A DNA stretch of 13,535 nucleotides from Bacteroidales bacterium. GTDB taxonomy: Bacteria; Bacteroidota; Bacteroidia; Bacteroidales; Dysgonomonadaceae. Both the position numbers and the translations under genes were made by a program. The notes under the pieces are model-generated. The model saw nothing but the letters and a program-made list of their open reading frames with translations. It did no database searches and had not been told where the DNA came from. The stretch spans positions 1-13,535 of the forward strand of contig JAAZLV010000010.1 in NCBI GenBank assembly GCA_012799155.1, written 5' to 3'. The first letter of the stretch is position 1. Every line of letters starts with the position of its first letter. Positions 1 to 6,208 of the stretch are shown here, in pieces.

Positions 1-199
1 ATCGCCCCATCCACTCTGTGGCAACGATCTGTTGGTTGTCACCCAGGTCGGGGATGGCATCCACAGGTACCGGGTCACGCGGCAACAGACTATACCAGTT
101 AAAGGGAGCCGTGGAGATGCCCCATACGATGATCACGAGGAGTAATAACAGTGTGATCAGCCTATTGTGTAATAGGTAGTGAATAACTTTTTGAATCAT
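1..199 (-). CDS. CusA/CzcA-family heavy-metal efflux RND transporter, N-terminal fragment
   Basis: Partial gene: only the first 66 codons are present, and the rest lies beyond the left edge. The reading starts at ATG 199-197 (MIQKVIHYLLHNRLI) and enters a hydrophobic first membrane segment at about residues 14-31. The periplasmic stretch follows, with PVDAIPDLGDNQQIVATEW near residues 44-62. That stretch matches the heavy-metal-efflux RND signature just after TM1, where CusA and CzcA proteins typically read like PLDAIPDLSDVQVI..TEWPGRSP. Family knowledge: these are inner-membrane proton-driven pumps of tripartite complexes that export Cu(I)/Ag(I) or Co/Zn/Cd. The metal cannot be told from this fragment. 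The gene lies 103 bases downstream of the HYC_CC_PP-type gene on the same strand, so co-transcription is likely. The gap holds an inverted-repeat element whose downstream arm ends 10 bases before the start codon. Confidence 0.85.
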   Translation of the reverse strand, partial: MIQKVIHYLLHNRLITLLLLLVIIVWGISTAPFNWYSLLPRDPVPVDAIPDLGDNQQIVATEWMGR

Positions 200-209
200 G
201 ATGAAAAAT

Positions 210-307
210 TTTGATTTGTACGATTCCAATGAGGGATTGACCCTCAAATTGGGATTACAAGTATGACACAAGGGGCGGTTACCTCTCAGTAACCCGTACA
301 AATCAAA
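210..307 (-). promoter_or_regulatory. Nested inverted-repeat element in the leader of the cusA-like gene
   Basis: A perfect 13-base inverted repeat (210-222 against 295-307, TTTGATTTGTACG and its complement) brackets the gap between the HYC-type gene and the cusA-like gene. Inside it are two further hairpins. One has a perfect 6-bp stem (277-282 against 289-294) with a 6-base loop, stacked directly on the outer stem. The other runs 226-252: 5 bp plus 5 bp with a two-base bulge and a 5-base loop. Read as minus-strand RNA, this folds into a closed multi-branch junction. The stop codon of the upstream gene (305-303) lies in the 5' arm, and the 3' arm ends 10 bases before the cusA ATG. No long U-tract follows, so it is not a classical terminator. 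Role inferred: a cis-regulatory RNA, or a small mobile palindromic element. No target-site duplication is visible at its ends. The fold itself has not been computed. Confidence 0.6.
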
Positions 308-325
308 GTCGGTAGATACAAATCA
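297..325 (-). repeat. Direct repeat TGATTTGTA x2, 20 bp apart, with a third inverted copy at 212-220
   Basis: On the minus strand the 9-mer TGATTTGTA occurs at 325-317 and at 305-297, exactly 20 bases (about two helical turns) apart. It occurs once more in the opposite orientation at 212-220. The downstream direct copy and the inverted copy are part of the 13-base inverted repeat. The spacing is what would be expected for a protein bound to one face of DNA, but the first copy lies within the last codons of the HYC-type gene, so chance or coding constraint cannot be excluded. Confidence 0.45.
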
Positions 326-734
326 GGGTAAGCAGGCTGGTGGTGAGCCTGCCCAGACCGGCAGGTGGGTAAAATTGCTGGAAAGGTTGGGGTTCGTCGG
401 GAAGAACCTGATGAAGGATCGACCGCATTACATCCCAGTGGGTAACGGTGACGGGTGTCTGGCTGCGGTGGTTCTGTTGATCAGCCTCAACACTGAAATC
501 GTCCGTGGATAGTTCCAGCGACTGGAAATCACAGCAATCGGCATGATAGGTGACAATAGCAGGAATTGTTTCCGGTGTAGCCGTCTCCGGCATATCACAG
601 CAGGACATAGGAGCACCTCCTTCAACCAGAGAGACAGAAAAGAGATCACCTTTGCAAAGATGTAGCGAGAGCACCGGCTGAATACCGGTCAGCAGCATGA
701 TCATTGTCAGCAGTATGGCAACTCCTTTTTTCAT
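303..734 (-). CDS. Small cysteine-containing exported/membrane protein, HYC_CC_PP type
   Basis: A 143-residue protein starting at ATG 734-732. An upstream in-frame ATG at 824 exists, but it would add about 30 residues overlapping the promoter element and would bury the signal-like N-terminus, so the inner start is preferred. Residues 1-24 (MKKGVAILLTMIMLLTGIQP onward) look like a signal peptide or membrane anchor. Then come H25-x-C27, a CC pair at 45-46, a second CC pair at 67-68, and a PP at 123-124 followed by a hydrophobic C-terminal tail. This order matches the small Bacteroidota proteins named HYC_CC_PP, which I recall as often lying beside CusA-type pumps and TonB-dependent receptors. 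Molecular function is not established. Cys/His placement and the efflux-pump neighbour suggest metal (copper) binding outside the cytoplasm; that is inference. The stop codon falls inside the inverted repeat at 295-307. Confidence 0.75.
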   Translation of the reverse strand: MKKGVAILLTMIMLLTGIQPVLSLHLCKGDLFSVSLVEGGAPMSCCDMPETATPETIPAIVTYHADCCDFQSLELSTDDFSVEADQQNHRSQTPVTVTHWDVMRSILHQVLPDEPQPFQQFYPPAGLGRLTTSLLTLICIYRL

Positions 735-766
735 CCAATTTTTTCCATTTTTTCCCTTTGGGAATG

Positions 767-774
767 CAAATATA
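767..774 (-). promoter_or_regulatory. Putative Bacteroidota -7 promoter element for the HYC-type/cusA pair
   Basis: The minus strand reads TATATTTG at 774-767, matching the Bacteroidota sigma-70 consensus TAnnTTTG. It lies 32 bases upstream of the chosen start codon, which would give a short leader. No TTTG is found at the ideal spacing of about 19 bases upstream; the nearest is 12 bases away. It also supports the inner start at 734 over the one at 824. Confidence 0.5.
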
Positions 775-890
775 ACAAACTCAAAACAAATACTTCCCAT
801 AATTGTTTCAAAAAACGGCTTCAAAAAATCATAAGGGTAGGCAATTCATTGTATCTCGAATGAAACATAACACTTCAATCCGCAGGAAAA

Positions 891-1538
891 ATGAAATATA
901 AAAAGCAGAATGCAGCCAATATATGGGATGAACGGTATGCCGGTAGTGAATATATCTATGGCGTGGAACCCAATCTCTATTTGAAGGAACAACTGGCAAT
1001 CCTTCCCACAGGTCGGATCCTGTTCGCAGGGGAAGGTGAAGGGCGCAATGCGGTCTACGCTGCCAAGCAGGGATGGGAGGTCTCGGCGTTCGATATCAGC
1101 AGGGAAGGAAAGAACAAAGCGTTGCAGCTTGCGCATCAGCAGGGAGTGCAGATCGATTACAAGGTGGGAGAATTGCACGAAATGGATTATGAAAAGGAAC
1201 TATTCGATGTCATCGCATTGATATTTACGCATTTTCCCGAAGAGGAGAGAATCGCCATTCACAGGAGGCTCAGTGATCATTTACGGCCGGGAGGGATCAT
1301 AATCCTGTAGGCATTCAGTAAGAATCACCGGCAACACCAGGCATCAAACCCATACGCGGGTGGTCCCAAAGAGCATTCAATGCTCTTGACGGTGGAGGAT
1401 GTAAAGGGTGATTTCGCTCACTTCGAGATAGTTGAGTTGAGAGAGAGGGAGCTCAATCTTTCGGAAGGTACCTACCACAACGGGAAGAGTGCTGTGATTC
1501 GTTTCATCGGCAGGAAAAAGGGAGAGGCTGTTGTTTAA
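891..1538 (+). pseudogene. Class I SAM-dependent methyltransferase interrupted by an in-frame TAG
   Basis: The open frame from ATG 891 gives 139 residues and stops at TAG 1308-1310. The same frame then stays open for 75 more codons to TAA 1536-1538. The first part carries the class I methyltransferase core: an N-terminal WDERY/YGVEPN segment (12-27), the SAM-binding loop LFAGEGEGRNAVYAA at about 44-58, the acidic FD at 67-68, and ALIFTHFP at 109-116. The part after the stop reads AFSKNHRQ..., contains GGPKEH, and ends with NGKSAVIRFIGRKK, which is how these proteins normally finish. In relatives the codon after ILL/IIL is usually Glu before GFSK/AFSK, so a single GAG to TAG change explains the break. 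An AGGA sits just upstream of the ATG. The substrate is unknown. It converges with the DUF1846 gene, whose end is 30 bases away. Alternatives are a sequencing error or suppressed amber; recent inactivation is the simplest reading. Confidence 0.8.
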
Positions 1539-1568
1539 GAGCCACACTTCCAACATCACCTGCTCACC

Positions 1569-3095
1569 TTATTCACTCACGAAGAGCCGCTTACTGGAAA
1601 AAAGAGGATCACAGGTGAAATTCACTTTCAATTTTCGGAGTCCCGCTTCATCTCCTGGAGTAGGAATATGGGATGAATGCATCTCACAGTTGTTCAAATC
1701 GGTCAACTTATGCAGAGCCATCTGCGCAGCAGGGTTGGATATGGCACTGATGGAGAGGGCAATCAATGTCTCCTCCACATCGAGGCTGACGTTTTTTCCG
1801 TTTAATATATTTTGCTTCAGGTGCGTGACCGAGTCAATGATGTTCTCCGGAAGAAGGATCATGCTGTCGGGCAAGCCGGCCAGATGTTTGGTCGCATTGA
1901 GGATCATGCTGGATGATGCATGTAACAACGAAGAGTTCTTGCCCGTGACAATGGTGCCGTTGTGCAGTTGAATGGCAGCACCACAGTAGATGCCGCCATA
2001 TCCCATGCCATGATGCTCGGCATCTCTAGCTGCCTGGCGGGCCGGTTCCACTACCAGTCGGTCTTCATCTTTCGCCCCCACTTTGTCCATGATCTCGGTG
2101 TTGCGGTTCACCGTATCTTTTCCTGCTCTTCCCATGGCATACTCCACGAAACTTCTCAGGTGACGGCGAATGATCTCCTGATAGGCTGCATCCTGACATA
2201 CCTTGTCGTTGATGATCCCAGAACTGATGCGGTTCACACCCATATCGGTGGGAGACAAATAGACGGAAGTTGATCCTGTAATTTTTTCCAGCATCTTCCT
2301 AAGCAGGTCAAAAGCCTCAATGTCACGGTTATAGTTCACTGCTTTCACACCATAGGCTTTGAGGTGATGCGTATCGATCATGTTCACATCTCTCAGGTCG
2401 GCCGTTGCTGCTTCGTAGGCTATGTTCACCATATGATCGGCCGGCAGATCCCAGACAGGAAAGGTTTCAAACTTGGCGTATCCGGCCTTCAGTCCCTTTT
2501 TGATGTCGTGGTACAGATTGCCCAGTGCGGTAGCCAGTTTGCCGCTTCCCGGACCGGGTCCGGTCAATACGACAATCGGCTTGGTGGTTTCAATGTATTC
2601 GTTGGCACCATACCCCTCATCGCTGACAATCAGGTCCACATTCTTAGGATATCCTTTGGTGGGATGGTGCAGATAGACCTTGATTCCTTTCAGTTCAAGC
2701 TTGTTCTTGAACACGGTAGCGGCAGGCTGACCTTCAAAACGGGTGATCACCACTGCTGCCACATGAATCCCATACCATTTCAGGTCATCGATGCTTTTGA
2801 GAACATCCACATCATAGGTGATCCCAAAATCGGCCCTGATCTTATTTCTTTCGATATCTCCGGCAAAAACGCACATGATGACATCCACCTGATCCTTCAG
2901 ATTTTGAAGCAGTCGGATTTTCACATTAGGGGCAAAGCCTGGCAGTACGCGCGACGCATGGTAATCGTACAGGATTTTACCTCCAAATTCAAGGTATAGT
3001 TTATCGCTAAACTGATTGACTCTTTCCAGGATGGCTTTGCTCTGTTCCTGCAGGTATTTTTCGTTGTCAAAACCTATACGACTTGTTTGTTCCAT
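1569..3095 (-). CDS. DUF1846 / UPF0371 family protein
   Basis: A 508-residue protein of the DUF1846 (UPF0371) family, about the usual full length. It begins MEQTSRIGFDNEKYLQEQS, close to the family's typical opening. A glycine-rich GPGPGSGKLATALGNLYH segment at 179-196 is the family hallmark; it resembles a phosphate-binding loop but is not a canonical Walker A motif (the G-x4-GK spacing fails and Leu follows the Lys). Other visible blocks are HHPTKGYP (143-150), SPTDMGVNRISSGI (281-294), EPARQAARDAEHHG (350-363) and GAAIQLHNGTIVTGKNSSLLHASS (372-395). No signal peptide or membrane segment is evident, so it is probably cytoplasmic. Its biochemical function is not established and I do not assign one. 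It has its own promoter in the gap after ugd, so it is likely transcribed independently, and it converges with the broken methyltransferase gene. Confidence 0.9.
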   Translation of the reverse strand: MEQTSRIGFDNEKYLQEQSKAILERVNQFSDKLYLEFGGKILYDYHASRVLPGFAPNVKIRLLQNLKDQVDVIMCVFAGDIERNKIRADFGITYDVDVLKSIDDLKWYGIHVAAVVITRFEGQPAATVFKNKLELKGIKVYLHHPTKGYPKNVDLIVSDEGYGANEYIETTKPIVVLTGPGPGSGKLATALGNLYHDIKKGLKAGYAKFETFPVWDLPADHMVNIAYEAATADLRDVNMIDTHHLKAYGVKAVNYNRDIEAFDLLRKMLEKITGSTSVYLSPTDMGVNRISSGIINDKVCQDAAYQEIIRRHLRSFVEYAMGRAGKDTVNRNTEIMDKVGAKDEDRLVVEPARQAARDAEHHGMGYGGIYCGAAIQLHNGTIVTGKNSSLLHASSSMILNATKHLAGLPDSMILLPENIIDSVTHLKQNILNGKNVSLDVEETLIALSISAISNPAAQMALHKLTDLNNCEMHSSHIPTPGDEAGLRKLKVNFTCDPLFSSKRLFVSE

Positions 3096-3127
3096 TTTCC
3101 CGAATCTTCCTTTCTACAATTCGGATT

Positions 3128-3158
3128 CAAAATTACCAAATTTGCGGGGTGATTGAAA
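3128..3158 (-). promoter_or_regulatory. Putative Bacteroidota promoter of the DUF1846 gene (TTTC-N19-TAATTTTG)
   Basis: On the minus strand TTTC at 3158-3155 is followed after exactly 19 bases by TAATTTTG at 3135-3128. The Bacteroidota consensus is TTTG-N19-TAnnTTTG, so the -7 element is perfect, the spacing ideal and the -33 element one base off. It lies 32 bases upstream of the start codon. A purine-rich AGAAAGGAAG stretch lies between promoter and ATG. Confidence 0.65.
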
Positions 3159-3204
3159 GCAATTCGTTGGCTTTTTCGAAATAATCTTTCCACATCACCC
3201 CCAT
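3133..3204 (-). other. Short open frame (23 codons) in phase with and directly after ugd
   Basis: After the ugd stop TGA (3222-3220) the same frame stays open for 29 codons, to TAA 3135-3133. It includes an ATG at 3204-3202 that would give MGVMWKDYFEKANELLSITP plus three residues. The composition looks protein-like, and the frame ends exactly where the -7 element of the next promoter begins. No ribosome site is obvious. It could be chance, a decayed gene remnant, or a C-terminal extension reached by readthrough of TGA. The ugd product itself ends at a normal place (YYGIGQK), so chance is a serious possibility. Confidence 0.25.
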
Positions 3205-3219
3205 GCAAATGGGCAGGTC

Positions 3220-4539
3220 TCACTTCTGTCCGATGCCATAATAGGTAAAACCAAGGGAAGTCAGCTCCTCACCATTGTAGATGTTGCGTCCGTCAATCAC
3301 CACATGGCGCCGCATGATCTTCTTCAGTACCCCCCAGTTGGGCAGACGAAACTCCTTCCACTCGGTGGGCAGGATCAACGCATCGGCATCGAGTGCTGCA
3401 TCGTAGATATCATTGGCATAATAGACGTCATCACCCAACACCTTTCGGGTTTCATTGATCGCCGCAGGATCATAGGTACGAACATTTACCCCGGCGTCGA
3501 GCAGACTGCGGATCAGAGTGAGCGAGGGAGCATCGCGCACATCATCGGTCTCAGGCTTGAAGGAGAGTCCCCAGACGGCAACCGTCAGTCCCTTTAGCTC
3601 TCCACTGAAATGGTTTGTCAACTTCTTAAAGAGGATATTCTTCTGCAGATTGTTAACCTCCTCCACCGCCTTGAGCAGCTTCATCTCATAGCCAACACCT
3701 TCAGCCACGCTGATCAGCGCACGGATGTCCTTGGGGAAACAACTGCCGCCGTAGCCGCAGCCGGGGTAAAGGAAACTGCGTCCGATGCGGGAGTCGCTGC
3801 CCATACCCCGTCGCACCATGTTCACGTCGGCCCCCACCAGCTCGCAGAGGTTGGCAACATCGTTCATAAAACTGATGCGGGTGGCCAGCATCGCATTTGA
3901 GGCATATTTGGTCATCTCCGAGGAGAGGATATCCATGAAAATCACCCGGAAGTTATTCAACAGGAAGGGACGATAGAGCTTCGTCATCAGCTCCTTGGCC
4001 TGTTCACTCTCAACGCCCACCACCACTCGGTCGGGACTCATAAAGTCATTGATGGCGGCACCTTCCTTCAGGAACTCGGGATTGGATGCCACATCGAAGT
4101 TAAGCTCATGCAGGCCTCTCTCATCGAGTCGCCGCCGCACAAGATCGCGGACGCGGTGTGAGGTGCCTACCGGCACGGTGCTCTTGGTGACGATCAGCAG
4201 GGGTTGGGTAATGTGGTCGGCAATGGTCTCGGCCACTTTCATCACATAGGAGAGATCGGCATTTCCTTTCTCGTCGGAAGGTGTGCCCACAGCGATAAAT
4301 ACAATCGACATCTGGTTGAGTATCGATGGCAGGTCGGTGGTAAAGTGAAGCCGGCCTGCATCGCTGTTGCGTGCTACTATCCTGGTGAGTCCTGGTTCGT
4401 AGATTGGAATCACTCCCTGATTCAGCCCTTCGATTTTTTTCCGGTCAATATCAACACAGGTCACATCCACCCCCATCTCGGCAAAGCAGGCACCTGAGAC
4501 CAGTCCCACGTACCCAGTTCCAACAACAGCAATTTTCAT
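3220..4539 (-). CDS. ugd: UDP-glucose 6-dehydrogenase
   Basis: A 439-residue cytoplasmic enzyme that oxidises UDP-glucose to UDP-glucuronate in two NAD+-dependent steps, supplying precursors for surface polysaccharides. The start ATG 4539-4537 gives MKIAVVGTGYVGLVSG, placing the Rossmann dinucleotide loop GTGYVG at residues 7-12 as usual. The in-frame ATG at 4572 would only add an unrelated lysine-rich leader. Visible motifs are VGTPSDEKGNADLSYV (84-99), TKSTVPVGT (118-126), NPEFLKEG (153-160) with its catalytic-site Glu/Lys, and GCGYGGSCFPKD (260-271) with the thioester-forming Cys267, then WGLSFKPETDDVRDAPS (323-339) of the C-terminal domain. Length and all three domains are intact. The permease stop is 76 bases upstream with no recognisable promoter between, so ugd might be read from the upstream operon. 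Confusion with a GDP-mannose dehydrogenase is unlikely given the close match to the UDP-glucose type. Confidence 0.95.
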   Translation of the reverse strand: MKIAVVGTGYVGLVSGACFAEMGVDVTCVDIDRKKIEGLNQGVIPIYEPGLTRIVARNSDAGRLHFTTDLPSILNQMSIVFIAVGTPSDEKGNADLSYVMKVAETIADHITQPLLIVTKSTVPVGTSHRVRDLVRRRLDERGLHELNFDVASNPEFLKEGAAINDFMSPDRVVVGVESEQAKELMTKLYRPFLLNNFRVIFMDILSSEMTKYASNAMLATRISFMNDVANLCELVGADVNMVRRGMGSDSRIGRSFLYPGCGYGGSCFPKDIRALISVAEGVGYEMKLLKAVEEVNNLQKNILFKKLTNHFSGELKGLTVAVWGLSFKPETDDVRDAPSLTLIRSLLDAGVNVRTYDPAAINETRKVLGDDVYYANDIYDAALDADALILPTEWKEFRLPNWGVLKKIMRRHVVIDGRNIYNGEELTSLGFTYYGIGQK

Positions 4540-4570
4540 GTTATGTTTCTCTTTTCTTTGTATGGTTATC

Positions 4571-4597
4571 AAGCTATGAGCATATTGCTTACAGCTT
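4571..4597 (-). repeat. Hairpin / AGCTTA-rich repeat between the permease gene and ugd
   Basis: The minus-strand RNA could form a stem of 12 pairs with one mismatch (outer arms AAGCTGT and ATAGCTT, inner AGCA and TGCT) closing a 3-base loop. The adjoining DNA to 4618 repeats the theme TTGCTTA/AGCTTATTGCTTA, so this is also a degenerate short tandem repeat. No U-run follows, so it is at best a weak terminator for the upstream operon or a leader hairpin of ugd. Confidence 0.4.
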
Positions 4598-4615
4598 ATT
4601 GCTTAATCTTATAAC

Positions 4616-5854
4616 TTAAAGAAGGCCACTCACAGCGGACAGTTGTTTTTTCAGATTGTTCACCGGGTAGAGCACTGTGAGGATTCCGATCAGGCTTACC
4701 ACCACGAAGACCACCAACAGATCGACAAATTTCACGATCACAGGGTAGGCATCGATGATGTAAGCACCCGGCACATTGCTCAGTCGCAACAAGCCAAAGT
4801 GCTGCTGGAGGAGGCAGAGCACCAGCCCCGCCACCATTCCGCTGATGATGCCGATAAAGGTGATGAGCCAGCCTTCGTAGAGGAAGATACGGGCTACGAG
4901 GCGATTGGAAGCCCCCATATGCTGCAGGCTGCGGATGTCGGCTCGCTTTTCCACAATCAGCATGGAGAGAGATCCCACGACATTGAAGACGGCTATCAGC
5001 AGAATAAAAACCAGAATCAGGAAGGTGACCCATTTCTCGATCTGAAGCATGCGAAACGATTCTCGTTGTTGCTCATAGCGATCCTCCACTAGAAAATCAT
5101 CACCCAGCAATCGCTCAATCTCCTTTTTTGTTCTCTTCACTGACGCATCGGCAGTAAGCATGATATCGAGTGAGGTGACCTCATCCACATAATTGAAGAG
5201 CTCACGGGCCAGTGCAATCGGGATGATGGCCATCTGCTCATCTACTTCAGGTTGGTTAAGGGTGAAAACACCCCCTATTTGTGCGTATCCTGTTGTAAAA
5301 GCGGCGGAAGGATTGGCTAGATTGACACGTACATCGCGTCGTGGTGCGTAGATCTCCACCGGACTGATGAAACCGGGACGGGCACCAAGCGTGGCTGCCA
5401 GACCAGCACCCAACGTGGTGTAGTTCACCACATCTTCCTGCAGTCGAAAAGAACCATCAACCATCAGTCGCTCCATGTCAGTCATCAGACGGAACTCCTC
5501 CGGCACACCTTTCACCAGTACCGGCACCTGTTGATCCTCAAACTTGAAAAGGGCATTTTCTTCAAGCGACTCAGATACAGTCAGTATTGAGGAAAGTTGC
5601 AATACCTGATCGAAGGCCTGAGTGTTGTAGCTGAACACTTTTCCTTCACGTACAGTGATCTTGAGATGGGGATCGAAAGCGCTAAACAAACCCTCCACTA
5701 TGCCTCCAAAGCCATTGAAGACAGAGAGCACCGTCACCATGGCCATGGTGGCAATGGCAATGCCGCAAACAGAGATGGCGGAGATCACATTGATGGCATT
5801 GTGTGATTTCCGGGCAAAAAGATAACGGCGCGCTATGAATAGGGATAGATTCAA
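4616..5854 (-). CDS. FtsX-like ABC transporter permease (LolC/LolE type)
   Basis: A 412-residue inner-membrane protein with the LolC/LolE layout. It has a short cytoplasmic N-terminus with RRYLFARKSHNAINVIS (9-25), TM1 at about 24-46 ending TVLSVFNGF, and a large periplasmic MacB-like domain (about 50-270). Three more membrane segments follow at about 276-301, 325-350 and 374-397. The coupling stretch VEKRADIRSLQHMGAS (301-316) after TM2 is the conserved cytoplasmic loop that contacts the ATPase. Family knowledge: LolC/E with the LolD ATPase extract lipoproteins from the inner membrane for sorting to the outer membrane. No ATPase is encoded nearby, so the partner would be elsewhere, and the substrate is inferred. 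The start lies 9 bases after the rbfA stop, implying co-transcription. It is apparently the last gene of the aroQ-pyk-rbfA cluster. Confidence 0.88.
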   Translation of the reverse strand: MNLSLFIARRYLFARKSHNAINVISAISVCGIAIATMAMVTVLSVFNGFGGIVEGLFSAFDPHLKITVREGKVFSYNTQAFDQVLQLSSILTVSESLEENALFKFEDQQVPVLVKGVPEEFRLMTDMERLMVDGSFRLQEDVVNYTTLGAGLAATLGARPGFISPVEIYAPRRDVRVNLANPSAAFTTGYAQIGGVFTLNQPEVDEQMAIIPIALARELFNYVDEVTSLDIMLTADASVKRTKKEIERLLGDDFLVEDRYEQQRESFRMLQIEKWVTFLILVFILLIAVFNVVGSLSMLIVEKRADIRSLQHMGASNRLVARIFLYEGWLITFIGIISGMVAGLVLCLLQQHFGLLRLSNVPGAYIIDAYPVIVKFVDLLVVFVVVSLIGILTVLYPVNNLKKQLSAVSGLL

Positions 5855-5863
5855 TCTGCCAGG

Positions 5864-6202
5864 TTAATCGTTTTTAAGCAATCTGTCAATGTTCTCGATA
5901 TAGTCGAGCGAGTCGTCTAGGTGGAATGTGAGTTCGGGGATCACCCGCAGCTGCTTACCTACCCGCTTTCCCAAGTCGTACCGCAATGACTTGACGTTAT
6001 CGTTGATGTTGGTGATCAGTATCTCCGATTTTTCTGAGGGGAAGATGCTGAGGTAAGCATGTGCAATACCCAAGTCAGGAGATACCCTCACGTTGGTTAC
6101 CGAGATGAAGACACCCTGCATCTTCTTGGTCTCCAGCAGGAAGATCTCACTCAGCTCTTTCTGTATCAACCGGTTTATTTTCTGTTGTCTGTTCGATTCC
6201 AT
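5864..6202 (-). CDS. rbfA: 30S ribosome-binding factor A
   Basis: A 112-residue RbfA, the usual size for the family. It begins ESNRQQKINRLIQKELSEIF, followed by the KH-like core with VSVTNVRVSPDLGIAHAYLS-type sequence (here ISVTNVRVSPDLGIAHAYLS at about 33-52). The C-terminal block LRYDLGKRVGKQLRVIPELT (73-92) and HLDDSLDYIENIDRLL (94-109) completes the signature. RbfA binds immature 30S subunits near the 5' end helix of 16S rRNA, helps late maturation, and matters most in the cold. The gene sits 6 bases after the O-methyltransferase stop and 9 before the permease start, a position it shares with an FtsX-like permease in many Bacteroidota genomes (recalled, not checked). Confidence 0.95.
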   Translation of the reverse strand: MESNRQQKINRLIQKELSEIFLLETKKMQGVFISVTNVRVSPDLGIAHAYLSIFPSEKSEILITNINDNVKSLRYDLGKRVGKQLRVIPELTFHLDDSLDYIENIDRLLKND

Positions 6203-6208
6203 GATGAT

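Noticed and set aside
277..294. Hairpin loop reading CTGAGAG on the minus strand, resembling the CUGAGA box of a TPP riboswitch.
   Set aside because: The second conserved half of a TPP riboswitch (ACCUGAU...UAAUGCCAGCG) is absent and the stem order is wrong.
210..307. Interpretation of the inverted repeat as a MITE or an integron attC site.
   Set aside because: No target-site duplication flanks the arms and no GTTRRRY/RYYYAAC boxes are present; not excluded, but without positive evidence.
735..824. N-terminal extension of the HYC-type protein from an ATG at 824.
   Set aside because: It would place the promoter-like TATATTTG inside the coding region and bury the signal-peptide-like start; the ATG at 734 fits the family better.
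3200..3213. Small hairpin (CCCAT/ATGGG) just after ugd as a terminator.
   Set aside because: Only five base pairs and no following U-tract.
4540..4572. Eleven-residue N-terminal extension of Ugd from an ATG at 4572.
   Set aside because: Family members begin directly with MKIAVVGTGYVG; the extension is lysine-rich and has no counterpart.
4596..5033. Minus-strand open frame of 145 codons overlapping the permease gene in another frame.
   Set aside because: Its translation is rich in His, Arg and Pro as expected of an off-frame reading, and the permease frame is clearly the conserved one.
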